DNA from: Tuctoria greenei
Taxonomy: Eukaryota; Streptophyta; Magnoliopsida; Poales; Poaceae
DNA: 64,000 nt
Direction of reading: 5' to 3'
Assembly: GCA_036927565.1 (NCBI GenBank)
Contig: JAYESD010000009.1
Location: forward strand, 154,092,929-154,156,928
Shown piece after piece: positions 21,201 through 31,088 of the stretch (its first letter is position 1; the number at the start of each line of letters is the position of its first letter). The translations under genes and the position numbers were made by a program. A model generated the notes under the pieces. The model was not told the origin of the DNA and ran no database searches. It worked only from the letters and a program-made list of their open reading frames with translations.

Positions 21201-22642
21201 TTCGAGAGTTACCGTCCGAGTTATGTAAGGAGTTTGAACGGTTGAACCTTGGATTTGAAAATGGGACAGAGATGATGGAGTTAAACCCAACCTTGGAGCA
21301 AGAAATTCGAGAGGCACAAACCACGGATGAGGAGATCAAGGAAATCAAGGAAAGAACCGAAGAAGGGAGAGAATTCAGATTTGATGAGGACGAACATGGT
21401 ACCTTATGGCTTGGAAAGAGAATCGTTGTGCCTAATGTAAAGCATATTCGGGAGACAATATTAAAGGAGGCACATGACTCACCTTACTCGATTCACCCAG
21501 GTTGTACGAAGATGTACAAAGACTTGAAGACTTGCTATTGGTGGGACAGCATGAAGAAGGACATAGCCGAATATGTTGCATTGTGTGACGTGTGCCAACG
21601 AGTCAAGGCGGAACATCAAAGGCCAGTAGGGTTATTGCAGCCATTGAAGATTCCAGAGTGGAAGTGGGAAGAGATTGGTATGGACTTTATAGTTGGATTA
21701 CCGCGAACCCAGTATGGCTATGATTCAATACGGGTCATTGTAGATCGGTTGACAAAATCAGCTCACTTTATTCCTGTCAAGACCACATATACCACCGCAA
21801 AGCTAGCAGAATTGTATATGGAGCATATTGTGTGCCGACATGGAGTACCGAAGAAGATAGTCTCGGATAGAGGTTCTCAATTTACCTCCAGATTTTGGCA
21901 AAAATTGCATGAAGCTTTGGGAACGAGGTTGAATTTTAGTTTAGCATATCATCCTCAAACGGATGGGCAAATCGAGAGGACCAATCAGACTTTAGAGGAC
22001 ATGTTAAGAGCTTGTGCTTTAAAGCATGGGAAAAGTTGGGACAAAAGCTTGCCATACGCGGAATTTTCATACAACAATAGTTACCAAGCAAGCTTGAAAA
22101 TGTCACCATATGAAGCGCTTTATGGGAGGAAGTGTAGTACACCTTTATTCTGGAATGAAGCAGGAGAAACTCAAGTATTTGGTCCGGATGTGTTGCAAGA
22201 AGCCGAAAAGCAAGTCCAAATAATTCGTGAAAACTTGAGGGCTGCCCAATCAAGACAAAAAGGCTATACGGACAATAGGAGAAGGAAATTAGCCTTTGAA
22301 ATAGGAGATTTTGTTTACCTCAAGGTGTCACCAATGAGAGGTCATAAGAGGTTTAACATAAGGGGTAAGCTCGCACCTCGCTATATTGGACCATTCAAGA
22401 TTTTGGACAAAAGAGGAGAAGTAGCGTATAAGTTGGAGATGCCAGCTCATCTTTCAGATGTACATGATGTCTTTCATGTTTCCCAGCTCAAGAAGTGTTT
22501 GAGAGTACCGGAAGAACAAGTGCCAATGGAAGAATTGGAACTAGAGAAAGATTTGACGTATGCCGAGCAACCGGTCAAAATCTTGGAAACTAAGGAGAGA
22601 GTCACAAGGAACAAGGTCATTAGATGGTGTAAAGTTCAATAG
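18203..22642 (+). CDS. Tekay-type gag-pol polyprotein
   Basis: A 1479-residue single-frame polyprotein. In order: capsid (Retrotrans_gag, about 90-230); Pro/Gln-rich linker; CCHC knuckle CYTCGEAGHFAHQC near 341; aspartic protease LFDSGASHSF near 422; reverse transcriptase with catalytic FIDDIMIYS near 735; RNase H starting near 884 (DASRQGLG); HHCC integrase finger; and integrase core with GMDFIVGLP near 1160 and SDRGSQFTS near 1221. A C-terminal chromodomain-like segment starts near 1457. A TAG at 22640-22642 ends the frame early; the same frame stays open for about 40 more codons into the purine tract, so the tail that guides chromatin targeting is truncated. Otherwise catalytic blocks look intact. 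Start chosen at the first ATG after the primer site. Confidence 0.95.
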   Translation: MVRTRNQRDGNDEEENNGVPQNNIGQGSTQGGINIEQLLAMQNHLMQTMIQTMGQLQAGNINNQPHMPPPPPPPPHNRLGEFMRTRPPTFAQAANPMDADDWIKSVEKKLAIVQCSDREKVLFASHQLVGAAADWWDFYCNAHENQERITWAEFKENFRSHYVPEGVMILKRQEFENLRQGRSSVSEYLNKFTQLSRYAPEDVSRDSRKQYLFMRGLNNEIQVQLLNCDYVNFQKLVDKAIVVENKIREMEQEIKRKAPYQGQQQGSNVRPRFALPNAPHYSSSIPTHRPGYAPRPTQSVQQRPVMQAPRAPMPYEPRDNFPTANAQNQARPNNSGGVKKCYTCGEAGHFAHQCPKSGLGQGSNASRQNPRPNGGQPQGSRGQQNFARGNVNHVSTEDAQQADDVVIGMFLANSNPATMLFDSGASHSFIASKYVAKYSLPISHMKFTLLFKSPGGEMGTNIVCPKVSLRIRGVDFSANLIVLDSPGLDIILGMDWLRKHNGVIECATKTVKLTNEEGITVEFEASQTAPKQLELNHMDGAAIEEIPVVCEFLDVFPDELPGMSPDRDIEFVIDLIPGNAPIAKRPYRMPPMELAELKKQIQEQLDKGFIRPSSSPWGAPVLFVDKKDGSQRMCVDYRALNEVTIKNKYTLPRIEDLFDQMKGACVFSKIDLRSGYFQMKIRPSDIPKTAFRTRYGSYEYTVISFGLTNAPAYFMYLMNKVFMEYLDGFVVVFIDDIMIYSKDEKEHEEHLRLTLQKLREHQLYAKFNKCQFLLKEVPFLGHIISGGGVLVDPGKVRDVLKWEPPQNIKEIRSFLGMAGYYRRFIKDFSKIAKPMTELLMKGKAFQWTEACQNSFEELKKRLTTAPVLVLPDVSKSFDIYCDASRQGLGCVLMQEGQVVTYASRQLKEHEQNYPTHDLELAAVVHALKIWRHYILGYRCEIYTDHKSLKYIFTQTDLNLRQRRWLELIKDYDLGINYHPGKANVVADALSRKGVSHQLTVRELPSELCKEFERLNLGFENGTEMMELNPTLEQEIREAQTTDEEIKEIKERTEEGREFRFDEDEHGTLWLGKRIVVPNVKHIRETILKEAHDSPYSIHPGCTKMYKDLKTCYWWDSMKKDIAEYVALCDVCQRVKAEHQRPVGLLQPLKIPEWKWEEIGMDFIVGLPRTQYGYDSIRVIVDRLTKSAHFIPVKTTYTTAKLAELYMEHIVCRHGVPKKIVSDRGSQFTSRFWQKLHEALGTRLNFSLAYHPQTDGQIERTNQTLEDMLRACALKHGKSWDKSLPYAEFSYNNSYQASLKMSPYEALYGRKCSTPLFWNEAGETQVFGPDVLQEAEKQVQIIRENLRAAQSRQKGYTDNRRRKLAFEIGDFVYLKVSPMRGHKRFNIRGKLAPRYIGPFKILDKRGEVAYKLEMPAHLSDVHDVFHVSQLKKCLRVPEEQVPMEELELEKDLTYAEQPVKILETKERVTRNKVIRWCKVQ

Positions 22643-22750
22643 AAGCACCACACCGAAAAAGAAGCGACGTGGGAATTGGAGGATGAACTCAAGAAGGAAT
22701 TTCCCTATCTCTTCTCTTTCGCATCGAATCTCGAGGGCGAGATTCATTTT

Positions 22751-22764
22751 AAGGGGGGTAGGTT
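22751..22764 (+). other. Polypurine tract of the Tekay-type element
   Basis: AAGGGGGGTAGGTT directly before the 3' LTR, the primer for plus-strand DNA synthesis. Confidence 0.8.
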
Positions 22765-25571
22765 TGTAACACCCTCATTTTCATGCATCATGCCCTACAT
22801 ACACTCATATACATGTTTAACATTAACCCATAACAAGAGGAACAAGTTTAAAATTGATTGGGGCAAAACCGCACTTAAAAATGTAGGAAAGTGGGGACTA
22901 GTCCGGTTTTGCTGAGGACTAGTCCAATTTCTCTCTGTCTAAAAACGGACTTGTCCGTTTTTGCTGCGGATTAGTCCGATATTTGCCTCTGGACAACTTC
23001 GGACTTGTCTGATCTTGTGCGGACTAGTCCGGTATTCCATGAATCCTTGAAAATTTGCTAAGTCCCTGGACTTTTCCGGACTAGTCCGGTGTTCCAGCGG
23101 ACTTGTCCGTTTTCCTTTTTGTTCAAGATCGGACTTGTCCGATTTTAGGCCAGACTTGTCTGATTTTCTCTTTGGACGACTTCGGACTAGTCCGGTCCTT
23201 TCCGGACTTGTTCGATATTTCGCGAATCCTAGATTGACCTTTTGTTTTATGACTTGTTTCTTGGGTTTCACGTTAAGTGGGCCTAGGGACGTCGTGCCCA
23301 ACTCTTTTAGAGCCCATGTGGGACTCTAAACCGGCCTCTACTCATCCCAAAACTCGAAATCCATCTAACCCTAGCCTCCACCTCTATATAAACAGCTCCA
23401 CCCCTTGGTTTGACATCTATTTGCCACTTTTCCACCCACCCAAACCCTAGTTCATGGGGAGGCACCATCAAGGAGGGAGGAGAAGATCCCAAGCAAGAGG
23501 AAGAAGAGGAGGAACCGAAGGAGGATCAAGATCTTCACCAAGTTTCGTTCTTCACCACCAATTCATCTCCAAGTTCATCACCAACCCTAGATCATCAAGA
23601 TCCAAGTGTTACCTCCAAGTTTCTTGATTCATTGGAGTTCTAAACACCTGGTATACCTCCTATTCTCTTTTCCTTACGTGAATTCAACCCCTAATCTCCA
23701 AATTTACGTCGATCTAGAAAACCCTAATCTGCTGATCTCGCGGAGTGCGGACTTGTCCGGTCCCTAGCGGACTAGTCCGATCTTCCTGGTTAAATTGTGT
23801 TGAATTGACTCTAAAATTTGATCTAATCAACTCCAAACCTGTATAAACTCGCTAAAAGCTATTAGAACTAGTTAGTGATCATTAAAAGCAATCTAGTAAC
23901 AAGTTCTACCTTGCATTTGCATTAATCATGCATGTCATGACATATTGAGTAATATTTGTGCACTCTTTGATTGTGTTTCTTATCTTGTATGTTTATTGTG
24001 TGGACTAGACGGATTTGTGCTAGAGAGTGCCGCGGAGGATCTACAACACCAAGAGTTTGAAGGCTCTGACCTTAATCAACAGCAAGAGCAAGGCAAGTGT
24101 CCTTGAAGCATATTGATCCTGTTTTTAAAATAAATGTTTTGTTTGTAGAACTGCATGCTTGTGTCAATTTGATGGGAACCCTATGGTAGGAAGTTTACTA
24201 GTTTTGTTGACCACCCTTGTCACCTGGAATTTATGGTAGAGAGTCGGGAAGGGTTTTTACTTTTTGCTTCGCTTAATCAACTGGGATGGAAAACAACTAT
24301 ACCAATCAATTTAAATTTGCATGGATGAGATTATGGTTAACATGAACTGGTTAAATATGATATGGTAATGGGTGATCTAAGCAAGCCTGGTATGTGGATG
24401 GGTTGGATGTTATGGTGGTTTGCTTGCTTTAGATCTAAGGACCGATTCATGCGAGAATAAGCCAGGACTACAGTGCCACCATGAGGCCAAGTATGGGTGC
24501 GGCGTAGCTGATTAATTAGGGCTTTGCTAGTGCTGTTTGGACCATTGTGGATGCTCGGGGAAGGGGTAGTCAGATTGGGTTTGTTGATGAATGGTGGGAC
24601 TACCCTGGGATCCGAATGGCTCAAGAGGGGGCCCTTGGTTGAAGATGTGCTCAGTTGGAGGCATCGCCACCGGTGAAACCTCAGTGGGGTCTAAATAGGC
24701 TAGTCATCCCTTTGTAAAGGCTATTTTGTGATCTCTTGGCCATACACCAAAGGAAGTGTAATTGGCATAAGGGAGGTTCTTTAGTCGCCGACGGGTGATG
24801 AAATCACAAACACGTGGGTAAAGAGGTACAAACTCTGCAGAGTGTTAAAAACTATCATGATAGCCGTGCTCCCGGTTATGAGCGCCTGGATGACCTACAT
24901 GATTAGAGGGAAATTGGTAATTGGGATGGTTATGGATGGTTATGGATTAATTTCTGGTATTGAATATGGTTATTGGCAATGGTGAAATCTGGAAATTTTT
25001 GATGATGGTAATGAATTCAGTTTGGTATTATGGTATTACTCGTAATTATGATGGGATTACTTCACATACATATAATATATTGCTTTTCAAATGTTTTACT
25101 GTACTTTTCAGCACTTAGCCATTATTATTGTCGTCATTTGAATCAGCCACATGTCATACTTTCCACACTTGCTGAGTACGACATGTACTCACTCTTGCAA
25201 TCCCCCCCAACAGTTGCAGGTCAAGATTATGAGTTTAATGGTGATAATGCGGAGTTCTAGGCCATGTCTACCGTCAGCTTTGCCTGTGCTGTTGATTGGA
25301 GCTGCGCATATATACCCTGTCGCTTATGCTGCATAGTTGCTTAGTTTGGTTAATTAGTTTATTTCCGCTGCATTAGTTGAACTTGTCATTAATATTCATT
25401 AGAGCTTGTATTCGAGGATAATCTGGTTTGTGTAATAAAATTTGGTTAATTAATCTTGTCTTGTGGTAATTTTCTGTATACTCTTTTGTGATTGCACTCG
25501 TGTATGTGTGAAGAACATCCTGGGCACACATATGCGTTAGCTTAGTTCGTTTCTCGGAACCGGGCGTCACA
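22765..25571 (+). repeat. 3' LTR of the Tekay-type element
   Basis: 2807 bases, near-identical to the 5' LTR over its length, with array, TATA box and downstream palindrome pair conserved. It ends CA at 25571 before the CCCGA duplication. Confidence 0.95.
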
Positions 25572-25576
25572 CCCGA

Positions 25577-26540
25577 GCAACCCTCGGATCCCGACGTCCT
25601 TCGAAGGGGTCATCAAGAGGGGATCGATGCCATCCACGGTACAAAACGGGTTGCATCGACCTTAGATCCTTCGTCATCGGGTTGTCAAGGGGAGGAGGGA
25701 GGAGAGGAAGAAGGCAACCGCGACATTGCAGTGGTCACCGATGTTGTTGCACCGCCGCCGACTCGCCGCAAGACAAGGATCTGAATCGGCCCAAAAGGCC
25801 GACCTCAAGGACCCTTGGCTTCAAGGACTCCACAACCATCGTCGGCATCGCCCTCCACACCTGAGATACAAGCTACTCCGCCGGCGCCTCCCTCCTCTAT
25901 CGCCGCCCACGTCCCCCTACCGGAATCCCTTCAAGGTGGAGCGGGACCTTCGGGATCCGACTCACCACCATCACACACGAGTCCATGTGGCAATCGGATT
26001 CTTTGCCGGTTTGCTCACCTCGCTGGCAAGGCCCGAGCACCCAGATCTAGGGACTCGGAGGCCGGCCATTGATGGTAAACAAGGGAGGAGAGGGAGTGCG
26101 ACGTTGTCAAGGTGGAGAAAAGGGGGAGCGACATCGCCGAGGAAGAGGAAGAGGGAGACGACCGAAGAATCTGGATATGCGGCGAAGGAAGGGGATAAGG
26201 TCGCAGTTAGGGTTAAATCCTAACTGGCCTCTCCTCTTAAGCGGTGGCCACGGGCCCCGCCACACTGTGCCGCGCCGGCGTGGGCCTTTGAAAGGATTGG
26301 CCGCGCGTTGACCAGGTCGCACGCCCACGGTTGGGCCGCCTCTAAGGCCCAAATCAAATTAACTATTTTCTGTTTTTAATTTCCAGTTTATTATATTTAG
26401 TGTGAATTTAAATTTGAATGTAGTTTAAATTCCTACAAGTGTGTATGTATTGTAAATATTCTGTAAATATAATTATGATCAATATTGATTATGACAATGT
26501 GTATATTGCATTTAAATATTATTTGAAATATTTTTTAATT
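25577..26540 (+). other. Copia B leader, second part
   Basis: GC-rich leader sequence resuming after the Tekay insertion, with counterparts in copia A (about 10440-11000, opposite strand). Open frames are Arg/Pro-rich and carry no recognisable domain. From about 26345 the sequence becomes strongly AT-rich and leads into the hairpin array. Confidence 0.5.
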
Positions 26541-26919
26541 TGGCTAATTTTCAAATTTTGGCCAAAATAGATAAAATTAAAACTCACATTGTCCAAAATT
26601 CATTGTTTAGGCTATTTTCAGAATTTGGCCTCAACCTTGAATTTTGTTTATTATGTTTACAAAGTTTACAAATTTCGTCATTTAAGCTAATTTTAAAATT
26701 TTGGCTTATGATGGAAAATAACACTACACATAAATATATAAAGTAAATTGACTCATTTTGATTAAGCTATTTTTCTATAATTTGGCTTAATGCATTACGA
26801 ATTATACCTTAATACAGTATAATTCATTTTAATTTGACCATTTCTTTAGTTGGCCATCTTTAATATGAAATATACATATATTTATTCTTCTTGTTAAGCC
26901 ATTTTCCAAAATTTGGCTA
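26541..26919 (+). repeat. Six-unit AT-rich hairpin array (copia B leader)
   Basis: Imperfect palindromes with GGC/GCC arms lie at about 26541-26564, 26609-26631, 26683-26708, 26762-26790, 26834-26856 and 26895-26919. Start-to-start spacing is 68, 74, 79, 72 and 61 bases. All six correspond to units in copia A. The array lies between the GC-rich leader and a splice acceptor-like AG at 27021-27022 before gag. Confidence 0.75.
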
Positions 26920-27022
26920 GATAAGAGAGAATAAATTTAATGTGTTTTTCATTATGATTAACACAAATTATAACACCATCATGATGATTTTATTAATAAA
27001 ATCTCTGGTTACGTACATGTAG

Positions 27023-28900
27023 GAATCAATGTCTCGCGAGTTTGAAGAACTTGCTCTTGATGGTCATAATTAACCGACATGAGCTCTTCACATCAAGATA
27101 AGTTTGACTTTTAGAGGACTCATGGCTGCTCTTACTCCTCCTGAAGAAAGACCTCCTGCATTTCTAAATACATTTAGGGGTGGGCAAAAAACCGAAAACC
27201 GAACATCGAAACCGAATTAACCGGAACTGAAACCAAATTAACCAGAACCGATAAAACCAACACTAATTTCGATTAGTAATCTGCAGAAACCGATTTTTTT
27301 TATCGGTTCGGTTTTTTTAGCTGGTTAATCAAAAAAACCGATCTAAAAATATAAATACAGCTTGGCCCATAACTCGCGGGCCCAACCCACTACTAAACCC
27401 TAACCGTTAGCCCATACAGATCCTGCATTGGGCATCGCTCAAACGCCTGCCGCCCTTGCTCACTGTCGCATCGCGATCGCGTGCCCTCCCTCCGCTCCTC
27501 GCTCACGTCGGCCCCCGGCGGCCTGTCCTTCGCCCGACGGTCCCCTGTGCCAATGGTCTCCTCCGCCCGACAGCGTACACCGTCCGACGTCCTCCTCCGT
27601 CCTTCGTACGCCATCACGCGTCGCCGCCGCGGCCGTTCGCGCGTCGTCGCCGCCATCCTGCGAGCCGCGTCGCTGTGCCTCGACCCCGACCGCCGTCCGG
27701 CGAGCCGCGTCGCCGCCGCCGTCCGGCGAGCCGCGTCGCCATGCCTCAGCCACGGCCACTGTCACGACCACGATGGCCACTGCGCCGCGAGCAAGAGAGA
27801 TTGATGGTTGGAGTTGAAGTACGGTTTTGTTTGGTTAACCGAAAACCGAACCGATTTTCCCGGTTAACCGACAGACCGATTTTTCTTTTTGTATGTTTTA
27901 TTTCGGTTTCCATTTTCCAAAAACCGAATTTTCAAATAAATCGAAAAACCGAACCGAATTATACCGGTTAACCGAATGCCCACCCCTAGATACATTCAAG
28001 TATCAGACACTATACATCATCCGTAATCACCTCCATTCAGATTTAAAATTAGAATATGTGATGGAGGAAGAACCTCATGGTCTTTGGGTGGCATTAAAAA
28101 GCCGTTATGAGCAGCAAAAGGCAATATTATTGCCTGAGGCCAATCATAAATGGACTCAACTTCGTCTTCAAGATTTTAAGTCTATAGAAGACTATAATCA
28201 TGATGTTCATAAGGTATGTGCTAAATTAAGGTTTTGTGAGAAAGAACCATCAGAAGAGGACAAAATTGAGAAAACACTTCAAACTATGCTCTCTTCTGAT
28301 AGGGTCTTACAACATCAATATCGGGCTCGCAACTACCAACATTATGCTGACCTCATCAGAGATTTACTTCAGACAGAGAAGCATGATGAACTTACTATTA
28401 AGAATCATCACCAACGTCGTGTTGGGGCTGCTCCTCTACCTGAAATTCATCATAAAGAGAAGAAAACTAATGTTTCTAAGAATGAATATTCTAAGAAAAA
28501 TTGTAGATCTGCTAGACGCCGCTGTAATAGGCAAAAGAATAAGAAATTCTCAGAGACAATAAGAAAGGATGGTGCTCCCTTCAAAGGGAAAATTATGCAG
28601 TGTAAGGCATGTGGCACTTATAAGCATACTGCTAATAAATGTCGCACACCTAAGCACCTTGTGGCTTTGTACCAGAAATCACTAGGAAAAGACAAGAAAT
28701 CTCAAGGATCTCAAAATGAGTATGAAACTCATTTAAGTATTCAAACAAAGCCAACATTTGAAGTCGGTTTTTCAAGCAAGGATATTGAAAATCCAAGCAA
28801 CAACGAGCCAACACTAAGTGTTGATGACTACATGGACATGGACATGAACAATACTATGATAGAATATAAATCGAACGTTGTGTTCGACGATCTAATCTAA
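27023..28900 (+). pseudogene. Copia B gag, interrupted by a hAT-like element
   Basis: Gag starts after an AG at 27022 with ESMSREFEELALDGHN, runs to 27174, and resumes at 27997 after the hAT-like insertion. It continues to a stop at 28900. The UBN2-type capsid segment is followed by a basic stretch, a short knuckle CKACGTYKHTANKC (CX2CX4HX4C) near 28600-28640, and an acidic tail ending NVVFDDLI. An in-frame stop lies near 27070. The part after the insertion is an unbroken frame of about 300 codons. Gag here has its own stop and is not continuous with pol. Confidence 0.85.
27175..27988. mobile_element. Non-autonomous hAT-like element
   Basis: 814 bases with 12-base perfect terminal inverted repeats TAGGGGTGGGCA / TGCCCACCCCTA and an 8-base target duplication, AATACATT (27167-27174) and GATACATT (27989-27996), one mismatch. 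Subterminal ACCGAAAACCGAACC-type repeats follow both ends. The middle (27420-27810) is GC-rich with tandem GTCCGGCGAGCC-like repeats and no transposase domain, so it needs a helper. The copia A gag shows the same site without the insertion. Confidence 0.9.
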
Positions 28901-29085
28901 GATCGATTGTTATAGATATTTGTAAACATTAGTCTATGTATATAAAGTGTGTTGTAATGTATGTAATTAGTTACATTGTATTAGGGTTATTCATCACTCT
29001 AATATTTTATGTACATATGTGGATTTCAATGCAACTTATTATGTCATTATAATTTTTATTTATTAGATTTCACAGGAAATTTCCG
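28901..29085 (+). other. Spacer between copia B gag and pol
   Basis: 185 AT-rich bases with stops in all frames between the gag stop and the pol frame. They end in a pyrimidine-rich TTTCACAG that looks like a splice acceptor at about 29065-29072. Confidence 0.5.
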
Positions 29086-30125
29086 ATGGAAGAAAAAATG
29101 TGCCTTGTGGATAGTTGCACCACAAACTCTGTACTTAGGGATATAAAATATTTTCAGACCCTAACTAGGAGGTCGGGAAATGTTTTGACCATCGCAGGAC
29201 GCGATGCGACAATAGTTGGCTCTGGACAAGCCACTATTACTCTCCTTAATGGGACACAAGTGATGATTGAGGATGTTTTATTGTATCCCGATTCTACAAG
29301 TACTCTCAGAAGTTTTAGAGATATTTGGAAAAATGGTTTACATATACATACCAATGAAGAAAATAAAAAAGAATTTCTTCTTATTTCAAAATCTTCCAAG
29401 AATTCCTTCTACTCCATCTGGACTGTACTTTACATACATAAAACCCATACCATATGTTGCATACAAGGTGATTTTCCAGAATGTTGATACATTTAATACA
29501 TGCCATTCACGCCAAGGCCACTCCGTAATAGGGATGATGCAGAAAATTATCAGAAATTGCACCGGCCATGATTTAAAGAACACTAAATTTCCAAAATCAA
29601 ATGATTTTGTGTGTACTTCATGTGCCATGGGCAAGTTGATCTTGCGGCCTTCCCCGCTTAAGATCCATGTTGAACCATTAAAGTTCCTTGAAAGAATTCA
29701 AGATGATATTTGTGGACCCATGCAACCAATGTGTGGTCCATTTAGATACTTCATAGTTTTAATCAACGCATCTATAAGATGGTCACACGTGTGTTTATTA
29801 TCTACACGTAACCATGCTTTTGCCAAATTTATGATACAAGTCATAAGGTTAAAAGAAAATTATCCTGAATATAGAGTTAAAAATATCTGTATGGACAATG
29901 CTGTTGAATTTTCATTTCGCGCCTTCAATGACTATTGTATGGCTCAATGAATTGAAGTACAACATTTTGTCTCATATGTTCATACACAAAATGGTTTGGC
30001 AGAATCTCTCATAAAGAGAGTTAAACTCATAGCCAGACCATTATTGCAAGGATGCAATTTACCAACATCTTGTTAGGGTCATGCACTTTTACACGCTGCT
30101 AATCTTCTATAATTATGACCAACTG
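29086..30125 (+). pseudogene. Copia B pol part one (protease, integrase start)
   Basis: Begins with a copia protease-type block (LVDSCTTNSV; the usual DSG/DSA active site reads DSC). Next come a GAG_pre-integrase segment with CTSCAMGK near 29610 and an integrase core (RIQDDICGPMQP near 29700, VKNICMDNAVEF near 29880). There is a frameshift near 29390, an in-frame stop at 29948 and further stops near 30075. It is cut at 30125 by a solo LTR with target duplication AACTG. The scrap 31007-31088 and the segment from 43154 continue it. Confidence 0.8.
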
Positions 30126-31001
30126 TGTCAGTACCCTGGGTACCGTATACCCCTTGAGATTGCAAAGATCTTAAGGAAATGTCATCTACTTGATTTGAAG
30201 ACCTTCGGAGGCCCACATGTCAGACATAACCGGACCCGCTTCCCCAACATGGTTAGTCCCAGGATCACGTGTACCATCAAACCGGAGCTACCGCCCACAA
30301 AGGGGGAAGCTCCGGACTGTGTACCATAACGGCACCCCCGGACCTAACCCCAGACCGAGGGAAGCTCCAGAACTGACACATGTCTGGTGGCACCGGACCT
30401 ATCTGTTCCTCACAGCACGCTCCGGAGCTGCCACGTGTCCTACCATCGGATCTTCAGCCTTAAACCTCCAGTAGACTCCACAATGGCTCCGGATCTTCAA
30501 AAGGGAATCAAGGAATTCAAGACCCGATTAAGTGTCATTAATACTATATTAATGACACACGATCGGACGGCCTTAATTACCAGTAACGGTGCTGTCAAAG
30601 CCCGTAACTCGGTCATTAAGGGTAGTTAAGCGCATCAAATGAGTATCAATATTAGTAACCACCGGGGCCACATGTCGGGCCAGGCCAACTTGTAACGGCC
30701 TATCCTTATACTATAAAAGGACAGGCCGACGATACATAGGGGAGACTGATCTGACCTGCTCTGATCTGATCGCCCATTCTCAACTCATGTCACCTGAGTT
30801 GAGTTCATACATCCAATACAACACAAACACACCCCGTGGAGTAGGGTATTACGCTCAGGCGGCCCGAACCACGTAAATCTTCGTGTCTCATGTGTCATTT
30901 TACATTTCACCTTCTTGAATCTCCGCGCGCCCACACCGAACTTCAAACTCCCCAAACACTTTAGTAGTGTCAGGAGATCTCCCAGATAAAAACCACCGAC
31001 A
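30126..31001 (+). repeat. Solo LTR of a Tat-type gypsy family
   Basis: 876 bases, TGTCAGTACC to ACCACCGACA, flanked by the perfect target duplication AACTG (30121-30125 and 31002-31006), so the internal region was lost by LTR-LTR recombination. Related along its length to the LTR of element G (44055-44953) in the opposite orientation. TATAAAA at 30711. Four GGAGCT/AGCTCC-containing motifs lie upstream at 30282-30430. Confidence 0.92.
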
Positions 31002-31006
31002 AACTG

Positions 31007-31088
31007 CATATCATAACACTTCCCCTTTACAACTTGTACGTGGAGATCAACCCAATATCTCCCATCTGCGGAAATTTGGATGTGTTGT
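31007..31088 (+). pseudogene. Copia B integrase scrap
   Basis: About 80 bases of copia B pol between the solo LTR and element D. It continues the integrase C-terminal side (TSPLQLV, then KFGC) and ends at the GTTGT target duplication of element D. Confidence 0.75.

Larger units (their letters stand above)
15117..25571 (+). mobile_element. Full-length Ty3/gypsy chromovirus (Tekay/Del-type)
   Basis: Complete 10,455-base element flanked by the 5-base target duplication CCCGA (15112-15116 and 25572-25576). Two near-identical LTRs of about 2.8 kb begin TGTAACACCC and end GGGCGTCACA. A primer-binding site for initiator tRNA-Met follows the first LTR, and a purine tract precedes the second. One ORF encodes gag-pol. 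The long TGTAACACCC LTRs and C-terminal chromodomain-like tail fit the Tekay lineage. LTRs differ at scattered bases, mostly C/T type, plus a C-run of 11 versus 7, so the insertion is fairly recent but not brand new. Confidence 0.95.

Noticed and set aside
27428..27971. Overlapping GC-rich open frames inside the hAT-like element as a gene
   Set aside because: All frames on both strands are open because of GC-rich tandem repeats; no domain and no start context distinguish one.
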